Source of the DNA: Paulinella micropora
Taxonomy: Eukaryota > Cercozoa > Imbricatea > Euglyphida > Paulinellidae
Length of the DNA: 64,000 nt
NCBI GenBank assembly: GCA_019918135.1
Contig: WBZZ01002600.1
Span: 187,676 to 251,675, forward strand
Reading direction: 5' to 3'
The number at the start of each line of letters is the position of its first letter. Position 1 is the stretch's first letter. Of this stretch, positions 1 to 9,314 are shown piece by piece. The notes beneath the pieces were generated by a model. It did not search any database. It saw only the letters and a program-made list of their open reading frames with translations, and was not told the origin of the DNA. A program made the translations under genes and the position numbers.

Positions 1-1002
1 CAAAAGAAAGAGCCCAAAACGCTTTTCTTAATCCGAAACCCCGTCATACTATTCATTTGCCGTGCTGGACCTCCAGAACGCGAGGAGCAGTATGTCGAAT
101 TCGGGGACGGGTTCTCTACTGACGACGAGGACAAATTCACTCCAGTAGAAATCGAGTCTGATGACATTACCCGCGCCCTGCTGGAAATTGCGTTTCGAGT
201 CCGGTTTCTCGGATATGACACAATCAAGTACCCTTACCGCGATCATGATCCGCATCTGTTGCTCGCGTTTGCAAAGAACAGAGAAAGCTCGAGCCTTAGG
301 TCATTCCATCAATCTCTGAAAGAACTCGCTACCAAAGGCAGTTGCTTGTTGTCTTTCCCTTCCTATCTGGAACCATCCCTAACATGTTACCACCCAGGCA
401 GCAAGGACACCGGCGATACCCCGGGTGCTGTTTATTTGAGGCCTGGCGCAAGAGAAAAACGCGCAGTAAGCCAGCAAGGCATAAAGGTCGCTTTGCACGA
501 CGAGCTTACAAGGGAAGAAGTCGGGGACGTCGTGCTCGAAACCATGTACAAAGCCTTAACAAACATGCGTGGCCATCAGCCCAGAATTTCGATTCCTGCG
601 TTAATGTCCGAAAGTGCACCTTCCTTAAATAAGCCGGCGCGCCAGCTTTTGCTGCAACAACTAAAGTTGGCAGCAGAAAAAAAAGAATTGAAATATCAAC
701 TGCCTCAGGCACTACGTCAGCACACAGCTCCCGAGCCGGTGAACCTAGGCGGGACTAAAAAAAGGCTTGCGGCGCTCGAAGAGAGGGTCTTTCACGAGCT
801 GAAGGCCAAAATGCGGGCAGAGTTTAATGAGGCGTTGGATGCGCAGGCCTCTCAATTTCAAACAAAGCTAGACAAGATAATTTCCGCACAGGAAAAGAGA
901 ATGACCAGCATCGAAGACAAGCTAAATGGGTTCTTAACGAGGCTCGACGAGGTCTTGCAAGAAGCGAGATTTGGAAGTACGTCAAGTCGGAAGCGTAGGT
1001 GA
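1..1002 (+). CDS. Coiled-coil protein, 5' end cut by the window edge
   Basis: The frame is open from the first base of the window to a TGA at 1000-1002, so this is the C-terminal 333 residues of a longer protein. I do not recognise the family. The first part is mixed and acidic. The last hundred residues are rich in Leu, Glu, Lys and Arg in heptad-like order, which suggests a coiled coil, and the protein ends in a short basic tail. No start can be chosen within the window; a TTG at 259 is an internal codon. The neighbouring LRR-like genes are on the opposite strand and converge on it. Confidence 0.7.
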   Translation, partial: QKKEPKTLFLIRNPVILFICRAGPPEREEQYVEFGDGFSTDDEDKFTPVEIESDDITRALLEIAFRVRFLGYDTIKYPYRDHDPHLLLAFAKNRESSSLRSFHQSLKELATKGSCLLSFPSYLEPSLTCYHPGSKDTGDTPGAVYLRPGAREKRAVSQQGIKVALHDELTREEVGDVVLETMYKALTNMRGHQPRISIPALMSESAPSLNKPARQLLLQQLKLAAEKKELKYQLPQALRQHTAPEPVNLGGTKKRLAALEERVFHELKAKMRAEFNEALDAQASQFQTKLDKIISAQEKRMTSIEDKLNGFLTRLDEVLQEARFGSTSSRKRR

Positions 1003-1059
1003 CCACCACCACCACAGTCAAAGACTTCTATTGGTCCATGTGGTGCGTGCTTTTGCAAC

Positions 1060-1722
1060 TTAAAGTGCTAAATCATTATTAAAAAGCGTGCGCAAGCCGG
1101 AAAAGCTTGGACAATTGGTAACCTCAATTTTGACCCGCTGAGCGGCTTGCCGCCCAGCTGGCTGCACTATGTCAGCGAGTGAAGGACAATTGTTAAAGGT
1201 CACGCTCGCACCCCCCGGCAAAGCGTCCGGTAGTGTAAACGTCTGTACACGCGTACACGAGTCAATTTCCAGCTTGAACTCGGTTGCCATGCTCGAGCCT
1301 GGCCTAGGCGACAGCTTAATCTCTGTGAAGCTCTCGCAGTTCTGGACACGGACTACCAAGCAATCCAGGCCTCGGGTCAAGGAACTAAGACTTAGCGTTC
1401 TCAAATTCTCGCTGTTGAGGTAGTGCAACTCCAGCTTTTTGCTCATTTTTCTCTGAAGCGAGATTTTAGCCTCCAGCGCGGAGTTGCTGTCGAACGAAAG
1501 TTTCAGGTTTTCCTTTGCACGGACCTCCAGCCCCGTGCCGAGCTGGCCAGAGTTGACAAGCGTCACCTCAATATTTGTTTTTTTGTGACTGGCAGTATAA
1601 ATTCTTCGCAAGACGTGGCAGTCTTGAAACTCGATTTCGAACTCGGCGGGGATCGGCACGGTGCCACTGCGCGGAGTCGACTGCTTGAAGACAAAATCTT
1701 CAAGCACCGAGCAGCGGTTCAA
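1060..1722 (-). CDS. LRR-like protein, C-terminal fragment (frame-shifted from 1725-2498)
   Basis: Encodes repeats of the type x-L-x-I-x-x-C-P-x-L-x-x-I, for example around the residues KLEIDSCTRVQTFTLP, the same repeat seen in the gene at 2704-4584. There is no ATG at the upstream end. The frame is open further upstream through about 1790, where it encodes LDLGGEN, closely matching LDLGGES in the neighbouring paralogue. That match indicates the fragment was continuous with the ORF at 1725-2498 and is separated from it by a one-base frame change near the C run at 1739-1744. The fragment may be the 3' half of a broken gene or the product of a sequencing indel. Confidence 0.55.
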   Translation of the reverse strand: MNRCSVLEDFVFKQSTPRSGTVPIPAEFEIEFQDCHVLRRIYTASHKKTNIEVTLVNSGQLGTGLEVRAKENLKLSFDSNSALEAKISLQRKMSKKLELHYLNSENLRTLSLSSLTRGLDCLVVRVQNCESFTEIKLSPRPGSSMATEFKLEIDSCTRVQTFTLPDALPGGASVTFNNCPSLADIVQPAGRQAAQRVKIEVTNCPSFSGLRTLFNNDLAL

Positions 1723-1724
1723 TT

Positions 1725-2498
1725 TCAGTCGATTCTCTCCCCCCAGATCAAGGCTAGTGTTCCGGAAAGAAGCTTCTTGGTCGGGAGCTGATTAAATTCA
1801 ATATTTTTAAACCGAGGTAACCTCAGGGTAGCCCCGTGAAAACACAAGTCCCTACAGGGCAGCGCAGGCAGCCCCGCCCGCGCCTGCCCTGCGCTGGCAG
1901 GGGCGGCGCGGCCCCTGTCTGTGCGCAGGGCAGCCCTTCCGGCAGCTTCTAGCAAAGAAAGAGCACCTATTAGAAAGGCCGTGACCACAGAGCTGCCCTT
2001 ACCCGGTTTTTTCAGCCAGGTGCTGATCGCCTGCTCCGAAACCGCCACGGCCCTACCCTTAGCTGACTGGCCTTGGCCGGCCTTGCCTTGCTCTTGCTCT
2101 TGGCTGCAATGCCGCTCGAAATCTCGGCACTCTTCTGCTTCTTCTGTCGAGCACTCTGTTGCGAGGAACCCTCGTGCCAGCCTCAGGATTTCGGCGTAGG
2201 GGCTAGCAGGTCTTGAACGCAAGAACTGATAGGCCCCATAGCCCCGCCCGAAGCTCTTCAACATAAGCCAATCCCTGCGGGGGTTTGGGCTCGACTTAAC
2301 CCCAGCGGTGGTAGCTGGAGCAGCGGGAGGGCGTTCCATGTAACGCTTGAGCTTTTTGACACACTCGTCCTCTCGTCCGAGAACGTCAAGCTCCTGGCCT
2401 GAACTCAAAATCTCCTGCACGGAGCGTGCATGCTCTGGAAAAAGCACACGAAAGCGCTGAGCCACGTCAAGCAAGAGAAGATCGTCTCCGTTGTTCAT
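1725..2498 (-). CDS. LRR-like family protein, N-terminal part
   Basis: Starts at the ATG at 2498, just downstream of a CT microsatellite. It encodes 257 residues: an acidic N-terminus, an Ala/Gln/Glu-rich middle, then DLCFHGATLRLPRFKNIEF, which aligns with HLCLHNLTFELTRKEIFRI in the next gene and marks the start of the leucine-rich-repeat-like region. The frame ends soon after, and the repeats continue in another frame (1060-1722). I see no catalytic motif. A role in protein-protein interaction is inferred from the repeat type only. Confidence 0.6.
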   Translation of the reverse strand: MNNGDDLLLLDVAQRFRVLFPEHARSVQEILSSGQELDVLGREDECVKKLKRYMERPPAAPATTAGVKSSPNPRRDWLMLKSFGRGYGAYQFLRSRPASPYAEILRLARGFLATECSTEEAEECRDFERHCSQEQEQGKAGQGQSAKGRAVAVSEQAISTWLKKPGKGSSVVTAFLIGALSLLEAAGRAALRTDRGRAAPASAGQARAGLPALPCRDLCFHGATLRLPRFKNIEFNQLPTKKLLSGTLALIWGERID

Positions 2499-2520
2499 GC
2501 GCCCTGCCTGTCGTACCTGC

Positions 2521-2547
2521 CTCTCTCTCTCTCTCTTTCTCTCTCTT
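2521..2547. repeat. CT microsatellite
   Basis: A run of CT dinucleotides with one TTT interruption lies immediately upstream of the ATG at 2498 on the minus strand. It is followed to about 2650 by G-rich and C/T-rich low-complexity sequence. Similar CT runs lie upstream of other genes (5641, 14313, 39337, 60402), so they may belong to promoter regions, but their orientation relative to the gene is not constant. Confidence 0.8.
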
Positions 2548-2703
2548 GTACTATATATCCTTGGCGGGGGGGTGGGGGGGAGAGAGAACGCAAGGGGGGA
2601 AGGGGGTGGGGGTGTGAGCGCTTTCCTGTCCCCCTTCTCCCTCTCTCCTTCCGCGCTATGGATCAGGCGCGACCAAGAAAAAAGCGGCGATTTTTTTTAT
2701 TAG

Positions 2704-4584
2704 TTAAGAATCTGTAATAGAGTCTTCTGAATCTGTTCCGCCGCCTGCTCTTAGACCTCTGACTAGAATGCGTAAGCCCCGACACTGCACACGGACCTCG
2801 CGCCGCGTAAGATAAGGAAGAATGATCTCCACTTCTTCGTCGATTCGCCAGTTGGCGGGCAGGAGCTCATGAAAGAATTCCGGGGCTTTGTCCAAGCGCA
2901 GGGTGGCACTGCGCGCACTCAGCCCGCCGGGCAGCTGGATCTTCTCGAGCTTGGGACAGCCAGTTATCGCTATCTCTATCTCGTCCAGCTGCTGCGTTAG
3001 CCCGCCACTGCCCTTCACGAACAGGTGCTGTAAGCAGATTTCCTTTAACTCCGGGCAGTCGTCGATGATCAACCTGAAGTTCGGCAGCGCCGTGCCCGAC
3101 ATGCTACCAGATCCCAGCGGCTGGATTGGGGCGAGGGTCGCGGTCCCCTTCTTCCACTCCGCGGCCCATTCGTTGGTGTCTACGCGCACAAGGCTGGCAC
3201 AGTTCGCAACGCGAATGTCTACTATACGGTAAGGCTCCGTCCGGGCTACTGCCGCGGGTGCCGCGGCAGTAGCCCGGGACAGGTCGGGCCTGCCCAGCGC
3301 GATGTGCTCCAGCTGTGCACAGCTGTCGACAACCACGCTGTAGCAACCACCAGCCGTCCGCCAGCCGGCGGGCAGCCGGAGCTGGCGGAGGCATGCTAAA
3401 AACACGGCGCTAACCGAGAGTCCCTTGTATTTAAGTTTTTCTGGGAATTCCAGCTTCGATAGTCGCAGGCAGGCCTCAAAGTCTGCAGAGAATAGACGAG
3501 TCCGAACACAGGCAAGGCTCAGTTCGACGCGCTCAAGCTTTGGTAACTGCTTCAAACACACAGAAACAATGTCCAGCGACTCGCCGCCTAGATCCAATTT
3601 CGTTTCTTGCACGCCGCTCTCAACCACCTCTAACTCTAGGCCTGTCAGCGGCACACTCCCTGGCTGAGTGCTGCGGCCAATGCCAAGTTTTTTGGCGGGG
3701 TAATTCTGCAATATAACGCGCGCCCGCCCCCCGACAGCCACAAACAACTCATCTACGCCTGGAAATGATTTCCAGGCACACACGTACAGTTCTAGGGTCC
3801 GAGGAAACGGCGCAGATACCTCTACACGCTTCAATTCTGGGCAGTCCCTGATTGTCAGCTTGAGCACGCGTCTACGGCGTGCGCCCTCTGCGTCACTAGG
3901 ACACATGGTGAAAATACACGTATGAAGCTCCTTGCCGTCCACCACGTAAAAGTTGGCCGCCCCCCGAGGCGTCACCCTGGTTTTGAGAAGGCGGAGGTCG
4001 CCCACCCTGTCGTTACAAATCCTAAAGATCTCCTTCCTTGTTAGCTCAAACGTTAGGTTGTGCAGGCACAGATGCCTGATGCTCACGAGGGGCCAGGCTC
4101 CAGAGCTAAAAGGAAAATAACCACTTTCGCGCGGGGTCAGGACCGTGAAGTGTCGGCGCGGGGGAACGCCCGCGCCGTCCGCTGCTAGGACTAGGCTTGC
4201 GAGCACTCGGTCGCGATGCCCGCCCCGGATGAGCGCGACCGTCGTTGCCAGTGACCTCCAGTACACAGCTGGGGTCAATGTGCCGCGGGCAGCAGAGCCG
4301 GGCGCCGGAGACCACAGGGGGGTGAATCTAATGTGGCTATTCGCATCTCGGCGGTAGCTTCTCGCGGCGCTTACCATCTCCGTCAGCACTCCGTTATCCA
4401 CCTTGGCGCCCGCGCAAAGGTACGCTAGCACGTCGTTGGGCCGCGCGACTTTGGACTCCTTCGACTCTGGCCGGCGGTATTCGCCGGGCCAGGCGGCTTG
4501 AAACTGTGGTATTTCATCGATTCCCAGAAACGACTGGATTAAAGCGCTAGAGTCCGAGCTAGGTAACTTAAATTCCCTTGGCAT
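2704..4584 (-). CDS. LRR-like repeat protein (626 aa)
   Basis: An intact ORF from an ATG at 4584. The first 180 residues are not recognised. From about residue 180 there are irregular leucine-rich-type repeats with the pattern L-x-I-x-x-C-P-x-L-x-x-I/V-x-L (for example LIIDDCPELKEICL, IAITGCPKLEKIQLP). These form a solenoid-like array to the C-terminus. It is a paralogue of the split gene at 1060-2498; both are on the minus strand. A protein-binding role is likely from the repeat type, but the partner is unknown. The start codon overlaps the end of the upstream ORF (4568-5611) by 17 bases. Confidence 0.75.
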   Translation of the reverse strand: MPREFKLPSSDSSALIQSFLGIDEIPQFQAAWPGEYRRPESKESKVARPNDVLAYLCAGAKVDNGVLTEMVSAARSYRRDANSHIRFTPLWSPAPGSAARGTLTPAVYWRSLATTVALIRGGHRDRVLASLVLAADGAGVPPRRHFTVLTPRESGYFPFSSGAWPLVSIRHLCLHNLTFELTRKEIFRICNDRVGDLRLLKTRVTPRGAANFYVVDGKELHTCIFTMCPSDAEGARRRRVLKLTIRDCPELKRVEVSAPFPRTLELYVCAWKSFPGVDELFVAVGGRARVILQNYPAKKLGIGRSTQPGSVPLTGLELEVVESGVQETKLDLGGESLDIVSVCLKQLPKLERVELSLACVRTRLFSADFEACLRLSKLEFPEKLKYKGLSVSAVFLACLRQLRLPAGWRTAGGCYSVVVDSCAQLEHIALGRPDLSRATAAAPAAVARTEPYRIVDIRVANCASLVRVDTNEWAAEWKKGTATLAPIQPLGSGSMSGTALPNFRLIIDDCPELKEICLQHLFVKGSGGLTQQLDEIEIAITGCPKLEKIQLPGGLSARSATLRLDKAPEFFHELLPANWRIDEEVEIILPYLTRREVRVQCRGLRILVRGLRAGGGTDSEDSITDS

Positions 4585-5611
4585 TGCCTTTTACAAGAGA
4601 GAAAGAAAGGGAGAAGAAGAAGTAAGACAAAGGTCGAGTTTTTAATAAAAGGAATAATACTTTCTCGTGGGCTACAAGGGGAGCAGGGGGGCTTGGGGGG
4701 CAGCATGCCCCCCGGCATGCCCTCCGGGGCGAAGGAGGCTGGCGGCCACTCTTTGCTGTCGGACAGGAGCCGTCAGTAGAAACTGTCTCTGGAAAGCCCC
4801 GAGGGCCAGCACCGCGCGGTTGCCACTGTCCGCCTCGCTCGACACGCCTACCACCGCAGACGCCCCAGCCCGCTGGCGCGGGCTGGAATGGAGAGCGGGG
4901 AGAGGTTCGGGGGGCAGCATGCCCCCCGGCGCAGAAGCGCCCCTGGCCGCGGACCCCGCGCTTCGAAAAGTCTTGCGTGCTGCTTTGCACACAGAAATGG
5001 CAGATCTGCGGGACGTACAGGCTTAACTCCACGCTTCGGCAGTCCTCCGCACCAGCGCCCTCACCCTGGGGCCCAGCCCGCTGGCGCGGGCTGGAAGGGA
5101 GAGCGGGGGGAGGTTCGGGGGGCAGCATGCCCCCCGGCGCAAACGCATTCTGCTGCTGCTCTGCGGTCCAGTCTTGGTGCGGCAAAAGCCCCAAGAAAAA
5201 GGCATTGTCCTCCGACGAAAGCGCGCCGGCGGGGCGCCGGCACGTGGCTGCCAACACCTGCGCCAACACCCGTGGTAGCAACTGGAAGCCTTGGCACAAC
5301 GTCTTCATAGTCGTGGGGCTTATGGCACAACACGTGACTTCCAGGCTCACGCGCGAAAGCTTTTGCTCGACCTCCGGCTCCGACAATCTGGGACACAACC
5401 CGCGCAGCATTAGGTCCGTCCTGGTCGTGTGATCTATGAGATGCAATTTGTCGTTGTCACCATAACGGTTGTTCTGCGCCTCTGTCAGCACAGCCAGCTG
5501 AGCTAACCCACCCAAGTCCACCGGCTCATAAGCCTGCCCAGGCCCAAACGCCGCCGGGCTCTTACTCGTCTTCTTTTTCTTCTTGCGGTTGTGCCGTCCA
5601 CCTTTTCTCAT
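4568..5611 (-). CDS. Unknown protein invaded by palindromic elements
   Basis: Starts at the ATG at 5611 with a lysine-rich N-terminus. Residues 25 to about 165 look like a normal protein of unknown family. Two copies of the GC-rich palindromic element (5073-5138 and 4865-4927) and a half copy (4695-4713) then lie inside the reading frame and are translated as Pro/Ala/Gly-rich segments. Between the copies a different frame (4672-4992) encodes the more natural protein sequence, for example LALGAFQRQFLLTAPVRQQR. The real C-terminus is therefore probably in that frame, and the annotated tail up to 4568 is probably spurious. Confidence 0.5.
   Translation of the reverse strand: MRKGGRHNRKKKKKTSKSPAAFGPGQAYEPVDLGGLAQLAVLTEAQNNRYGDNDKLHLIDHTTRTDLMLRGLCPRLSEPEVEQKLSRVSLEVTCCAISPTTMKTLCQGFQLLPRVLAQVLAATCRRPAGALSSEDNAFFLGLLPHQDWTAEQQQNAFAPGGMLPPEPPPALPSSPRQRAGPQGEGAGAEDCRSVELSLYVPQICHFCVQSSTQDFSKRGVRGQGRFCAGGHAAPRTSPRSPFQPAPAGWGVCGGRRVERGGQWQPRGAGPRGFPETVSTDGSCPTAKSGRQPPSPRRACRGACCPPSPPAPLVAHEKVLFLLLKTRPLSYFFFSLSFSLVKGNAKGI
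4865..4927 (+). repeat. Palindromic element copy inside a gene
   Basis: Begins with the 22-bp palindrome CCAGCCCGC-TGGC-GCGGGCTGG (4865-4886). It continues through a GGAGAGCGGGG linker to a second hairpin, GGGGGGCAGCATGCCCCCC, at 4909-4927. A near-identical copy lies at 5073-5138. Confidence 0.85.
5073..5138 (+). repeat. Palindromic element copy inside a gene
   Basis: Same two-hairpin structure as at 4865-4927: a 22-bp palindrome at 5073-5094, a purine-rich linker, then the G6-CAGCATG-C6 hairpin. It is translated as part of the minus-strand ORF 4568-5611. Confidence 0.85.
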
Positions 5612-5977
5612 TTAGAGCACTTTGCCACACAAAACACAACTCTCTCTCTCTCTCTCTTTTTTGCTAGGAGTTTCTAGTTCTAGCCACGATCACTCACTAA
5701 AACTAGTGCGCAAAAAAAGAAGGAACCAAGAGGGGGGGGGCGCCCCCCCCCACAAGACACTGCGCGTGCGACCAAAGGGGGGGGGCGCCCCCCCCCCTGT
5801 TGCACCAGGAGAACAAAAGCTCGGACACTGTGCCCATGCCACAATTTGCAGATTTTCATCTTCGGGAAGGGGGGGGGGCCTCAACTCTTGTTTATTTTTT
5901 CTTATCTGCCTCTCTGCAATCCATATAAACTCTCCCCCCCCCCCCCCCCTCTGTCTCTTTCTCCTCTGCTGTTAGCC
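5612..5977. other. Intergenic region with CT run and two G/C hairpins
   Basis: A 366-base gap between divergent genes. It holds a CT microsatellite at 5641-5657 and two G-run/CGCC/C-run palindromes (about 5734-5752 and 5777-5800). A C run at about 5935-5950 lies just before the kelch gene start. I see no gene here. The hairpins resemble those at about 14775-14835 and 39447-39465, which also precede plus-strand genes. Confidence 0.7.
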
Positions 5978-7006
5978 ATGTCACGTTCCAAGCCCCGACG
6001 GACAGATGCTGCTACCGACGGCGATGATGCCTCGTCCACCCTCGAACCCGGCGGACAAACCGGAGGCGTGATGGTGCTGGGTGGTTTGGGACCAGGCAAC
6101 AACTCGGCCGAAGTGTTTGACGGGCACAAGTGGGGCCTGTCGCAGCTCGCTCTGCCTACCGGCAGAGCTGACCAGCTCTTGCTGACCGTGGGAGGCAAGC
6201 TGTTTTGCGTTGGTGGCATCGAGGGCCACCTTCCCACTAAGGAACCAGGCCCGTTTGATTATGTCCCGTCGCGCCTTGTCGAGTGCTACGACTCGTATGG
6301 CCGCAGCTGGGAAATCAGAACGACCCTGCCCTGGACGTACGGGGATCTCACCGGCGTGGCCCTTGACGGTTTGCTCTATGTGGTCACGGATAGTCCGCCC
6401 GGCAAAGCCTCGCTGTATGTCTACGACGAGGCTAAGAACGAGTGGCGAACGCTGAGTCCCCCTAACCGAGTCCGACGGGAAGCCCGCTTAGCTGCACTCG
6501 GCGGTGAGCTGTATCTCGTGGGTGGACGTACAGACGACAGCAGCTGCACGACGGTAGAGAAGTATTGCCCAAAGCAGAACAAGTGGTTCTTCGCCCCCAG
6601 CCTCAAGCGACCCCGCCACGACCTGACGACGGCGGTTCTGCATAATTGTCTCTATGCCATAGGCGGGACTCTGTTTACCCCAACTCACGAGGAAGTGCTA
6701 GGTGTAGTCGAGCGCTTCGACCCCCGGACCCGCAAGTGGAGGTCGGTGGCGAGCTTGGGGGAGGCACGCACCGGCGCTTCTGCCTTTGTCTACCGACAGC
6801 GGCTGTACGTGGCGGGCGGTAGCGGCGATTGGGGCGACTCTGCGCTCGCCTCGGTGGAAAGCTACAAGGCAGCAAAGGACCGCTGGGAACCACAAGCGTC
6901 CCTAAATTACGCGAGACTCAACGCCGGCTGTGTACTTTTGTCTACCCCCGCGCCCTTGGCACCATCCACCAAGCGCGCACGTACAGCCCGCTCGCGCGGG
7001 CTATAG
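5978..7006 (+). CDS. Kelch-repeat beta-propeller protein
   Basis: The ATG at 5978 is preferred over upstream in-frame non-ATG codons because it follows the C/T-rich leader. The 342-residue product has about six kelch blades, each with a double glycine followed by spaced Tyr and Trp: VGGIEGHLP, LYLVGGRTDDSS...W, LYAIGGTLF...W, LYVAGGSGDWG...W. It is a protein-interaction propeller; in large DNA viruses kelch proteins often act as adaptors, but no BTB domain is present here. The last residues (TARSRGL) and the stop are encoded by a palindromic element at 6985-7020, so the C-terminus has been replaced or extended by that element. Confidence 0.85.
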   Translation: MSRSKPRRTDAATDGDDASSTLEPGGQTGGVMVLGGLGPGNNSAEVFDGHKWGLSQLALPTGRADQLLLTVGGKLFCVGGIEGHLPTKEPGPFDYVPSRLVECYDSYGRSWEIRTTLPWTYGDLTGVALDGLLYVVTDSPPGKASLYVYDEAKNEWRTLSPPNRVRREARLAALGGELYLVGGRTDDSSCTTVEKYCPKQNKWFFAPSLKRPRHDLTTAVLHNCLYAIGGTLFTPTHEEVLGVVERFDPRTRKWRSVASLGEARTGASAFVYRQRLYVAGGSGDWGDSALASVESYKAAKDRWEPQASLNYARLNAGCVLLSTPAPLAPSTKRARTARSRGL

Positions 7007-7020
7007 GGGGAGCGGGGGGG
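6985..7020 (+). repeat. Palindromic element overlapping the kelch gene stop
   Basis: AGCCCGCTCGCGCGGGCT at 6985-7002 is followed by the G-rich linker. The stop codon of the kelch ORF (7004-7006) lies at the edge of the palindrome. Confidence 0.75.
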
Positions 7021-7266
7021 CAGTTTGTTCTAAAGATAGCTGTTAATAACACGATTTTAGGCGTTTGGGCGGCTTCATTGTCTTGACAAGAAAAAATAAA
7101 TAAAACCTTTTTTCTCTCTCGCAAAGAAAAGTTTTTTTAATTAAATAACAATCTGAATTGGCGTACAGCGCAGCACGCGGGGGCTTGCCTAGCCCTCCCG
7201 CGCTCATCCCGTAGCAGAAAGAAGGGTTTGTATAACATGCTCGGTTTTTTTGCTAAGAAAAGGGTC

Positions 7267-7335
7267 CCAGCCCGCTGGCGCGGGCTGGACGGGAGAGCAG
7301 GGGGGGGGGAGGTTTTGAGGAGCAGCATGCCCCTC
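7267..7335 (+). repeat. Palindromic element between genes
   Basis: A 22-bp palindrome (7267-7288) has the same sequence as the copies at 4865 and 5073. It is followed by a GGGAGAGCAGGGGGG linker and a degenerate AGCAGCATGCCCCTCGG end. It lies just downstream of the broken NHL-like gene. Confidence 0.8.
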
Positions 7336-7351
7336 GGTTGTAGCTCCTGTG

Positions 7352-8419
7352 CTAAGCTTTGGGGCCAAGCCCTTCCGCGCCGACACGAAACGCGTGCACT
7401 CGCCCATCCTCATAACCGCTGACAAAAAGCCGGTCGCCGTGTGCCGCCAGTGCGGGAGTGGTCCGGAGCCCGGAGGCCGCGTCCCGGCAGACCTGAACCA
7501 AGCGGCCCTCGGGCGTGAAGGCTTGGATACGAGGTTTACCAGGCGAGTCGCTCACAAAGACCAGGCCCTGGCAGCACGCCACTGCCAGCGGTTGGTTCAA
7601 CGTGCCCGAGGCTTGCACCTGCCGCCCCCACTGTGTCACCAATGTCCCGTGTGGAAAGAAGACCTGCACTCGGTGGTTTTGGGTGTCAGCTACCAAGACC
7701 CAACCCTTGCTCTAGCAAATAGGCTAGCCCGCCGGGACTGTTGAACTCTCCGGGCGCAGCACCCGTTCGGCCCCATTCCTGGACCCATTGGCCTGAGGTA
7801 GTATTCGGTGTTCCCGGGCGCAAGACTCGCACACAGTTGTGTTGGCGGTCGGTCACAAAGACGAGGTCGTCCGATGCACACAAACCGTAAGGCGCACCCA
7901 GTCTCCCTTCGCGACAGACTCGTATGGGTATTGTCGAGTTTAGCATTGCACAGAGGCCGCCCATTGTAGGACCTGTCAAGTGCAATCGCCCTCTGCAATG
8001 GGCCACACCAGTGACCCCTTTAATCGAGCCAAATGTATTGAAGCCCCTGCTTGTCATTGCCTGTATCAAAACTGTACAGAAGATATTCTGTGGCGCTTTC
8101 CCTGTTGACGTACAGCACACCGCCCTGTGGAGGCGCAGAGTGCGCCGGTGCGGCCAACTCGGGGCAGGGCGTAGGTGGCAGTAGCCGCCTCCACGTGCTT
8201 GTCTCCAACCTTGGCTACCTTTAAGCTGGCTGTCTGGGAAGTTTCCTTGTACTTGACTTCGAGCTCTGGCCGGTCCAGGCGTGCTATCTGCCTGGTATGG
8301 TTACCAATAATCTGGTTCAGCCTCACCAACTCCTCCCACTAATCCTGCCCAGGCACTTCCTCGTCCTCCATAGGGTCCTGCCGCTTCAACGAAATGGAGC
8401 GGAGTTTCTTTGTCAGCAT
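7352..8419 (-). pseudogene. Broken NHL-repeat / beta-propeller-like gene
   Basis: NHL-type motifs are spread over three frames: VFVTDRQHNCVRVLRPG and WGRTGAAPGEFNSPGGLAY in one, VADTQNHRVQVFFPHGTLV and VFVSDSPGKPRIQAFTPEG in another. These are typical blade sequences (D-x-x-N-x-R-V-x-V-F) of NHL or SMP-30-like propellers. The N-terminal part runs from a possible ATG at 8419 but is interrupted by an in-frame TAG at 8341-8339. Further frame changes are needed near 8200-8060 and 7690. Several independent lesions suggest real decay rather than a single sequencing error. The 5' end overlaps a plus-strand gene start at 8394. Confidence 0.6.
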
Positions 8420-9005
8420 CACTGACTCGTGCGCACTCTACCTGGACCTAGAATAGGCGCCTCGTGGCTTCCCAGCTCCGCTTTGACGCCTCCTCGCCGC
8501 TCTACAAACACACCAAACACAGCGGTACCATCATCGACCCCGGACATCTATTCGCTCAGGCGCTGTTGGAGGATTCCAGGGTCTCAGAAGATACAAGACC
8601 TCACGCGAGCGGGAGCACTCCTCTTCCTGTGCCCAGCTACGACGAATTTCTCACACACTGCCCCAAGCCACTCTCCGCGCGATCCCGCCACCGTCACCGT
8701 GCTCCCTTGGGGCGGGGGGGCAGGCGGCGGGGCGCCGAACCGCCTGCTGTCATCTCCGGCCGCCAACGCGCCATCCTGAGCAAACTGGACCTCATTCTCA
8801 AGGGCTGGGGTGACAGAACGTCCACCCTAGCCTTGGAGCGAGACAGAAAGTCGGGGTCTCTCTTCTTTGTCGTGCGCACGGCACGGGACTTGCGCGGCCG
8901 CTTGTGCCTCGTTCACGAGGCACGCCGTCAAAGACGCTGCGCAAGACAACAGAACCAGCCCGTGGACGAGGAGGCTAGTGATAGCATTACAGTACTACTC
9001 CTATG
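8394..9005 (+). pseudogene. Unknown protein, apparently frame-shifted near the start
   Basis: An ATG at 8394 opens a frame of 20 codons ending in TAG at 8454. The next frame, open from 8452 to a TGA at about 9006, continues in a protein-like way (for example SGTIIDPGHLFAQALLEDSR and PSYDEFL) to about 180 residues. It has no ATG near its beginning, so a one-base frame change near 8452 is likely. I recognise no domain. The middle is Arg-rich and the C-terminus contains a basic segment. It overlaps the 5' end of the antisense NHL-like pseudogene. Confidence 0.4.
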
Positions 9006-9314
9006 ATTGATACATCCATGCATCATAACAGCAATAATGCATACATGTTTCTGGGCGCCAGCGGCAACGCAGCGCTAATCCGCAGTTGTCGTGATTGCAA
9101 AATTTACGTTTTACAAAGAAACCCGACCGCGGCAAGCCACACCGCAAGACGTGCGAGTTCTCTGGCAACGCGTACTCTGCTGGTCTCACGAACGGGTATA
9201 CATAGTCCGTGCCAAAGTTAACAGGACCTTTGTCGAGCTTTTAATAAAAAAGTTTTATGTAACCTTTTCCTTTCTTGACCTTTTTTTCTTTAAAGAAAAA
9301 CCAAGAGAATTGTT
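9006..9314. other. Gap with short open frames, no confident gene
   Basis: Short frames exist on both strands (for example 9003-9221 plus, 9001-9189 minus). A protein-like stretch starts at about 9091 on the plus strand, but none has a clear start and family. The AT-rich end (TTTTAATAAAAAAG at about 9240) resembles the 3' regions of other genes in the window. Confidence 0.4.
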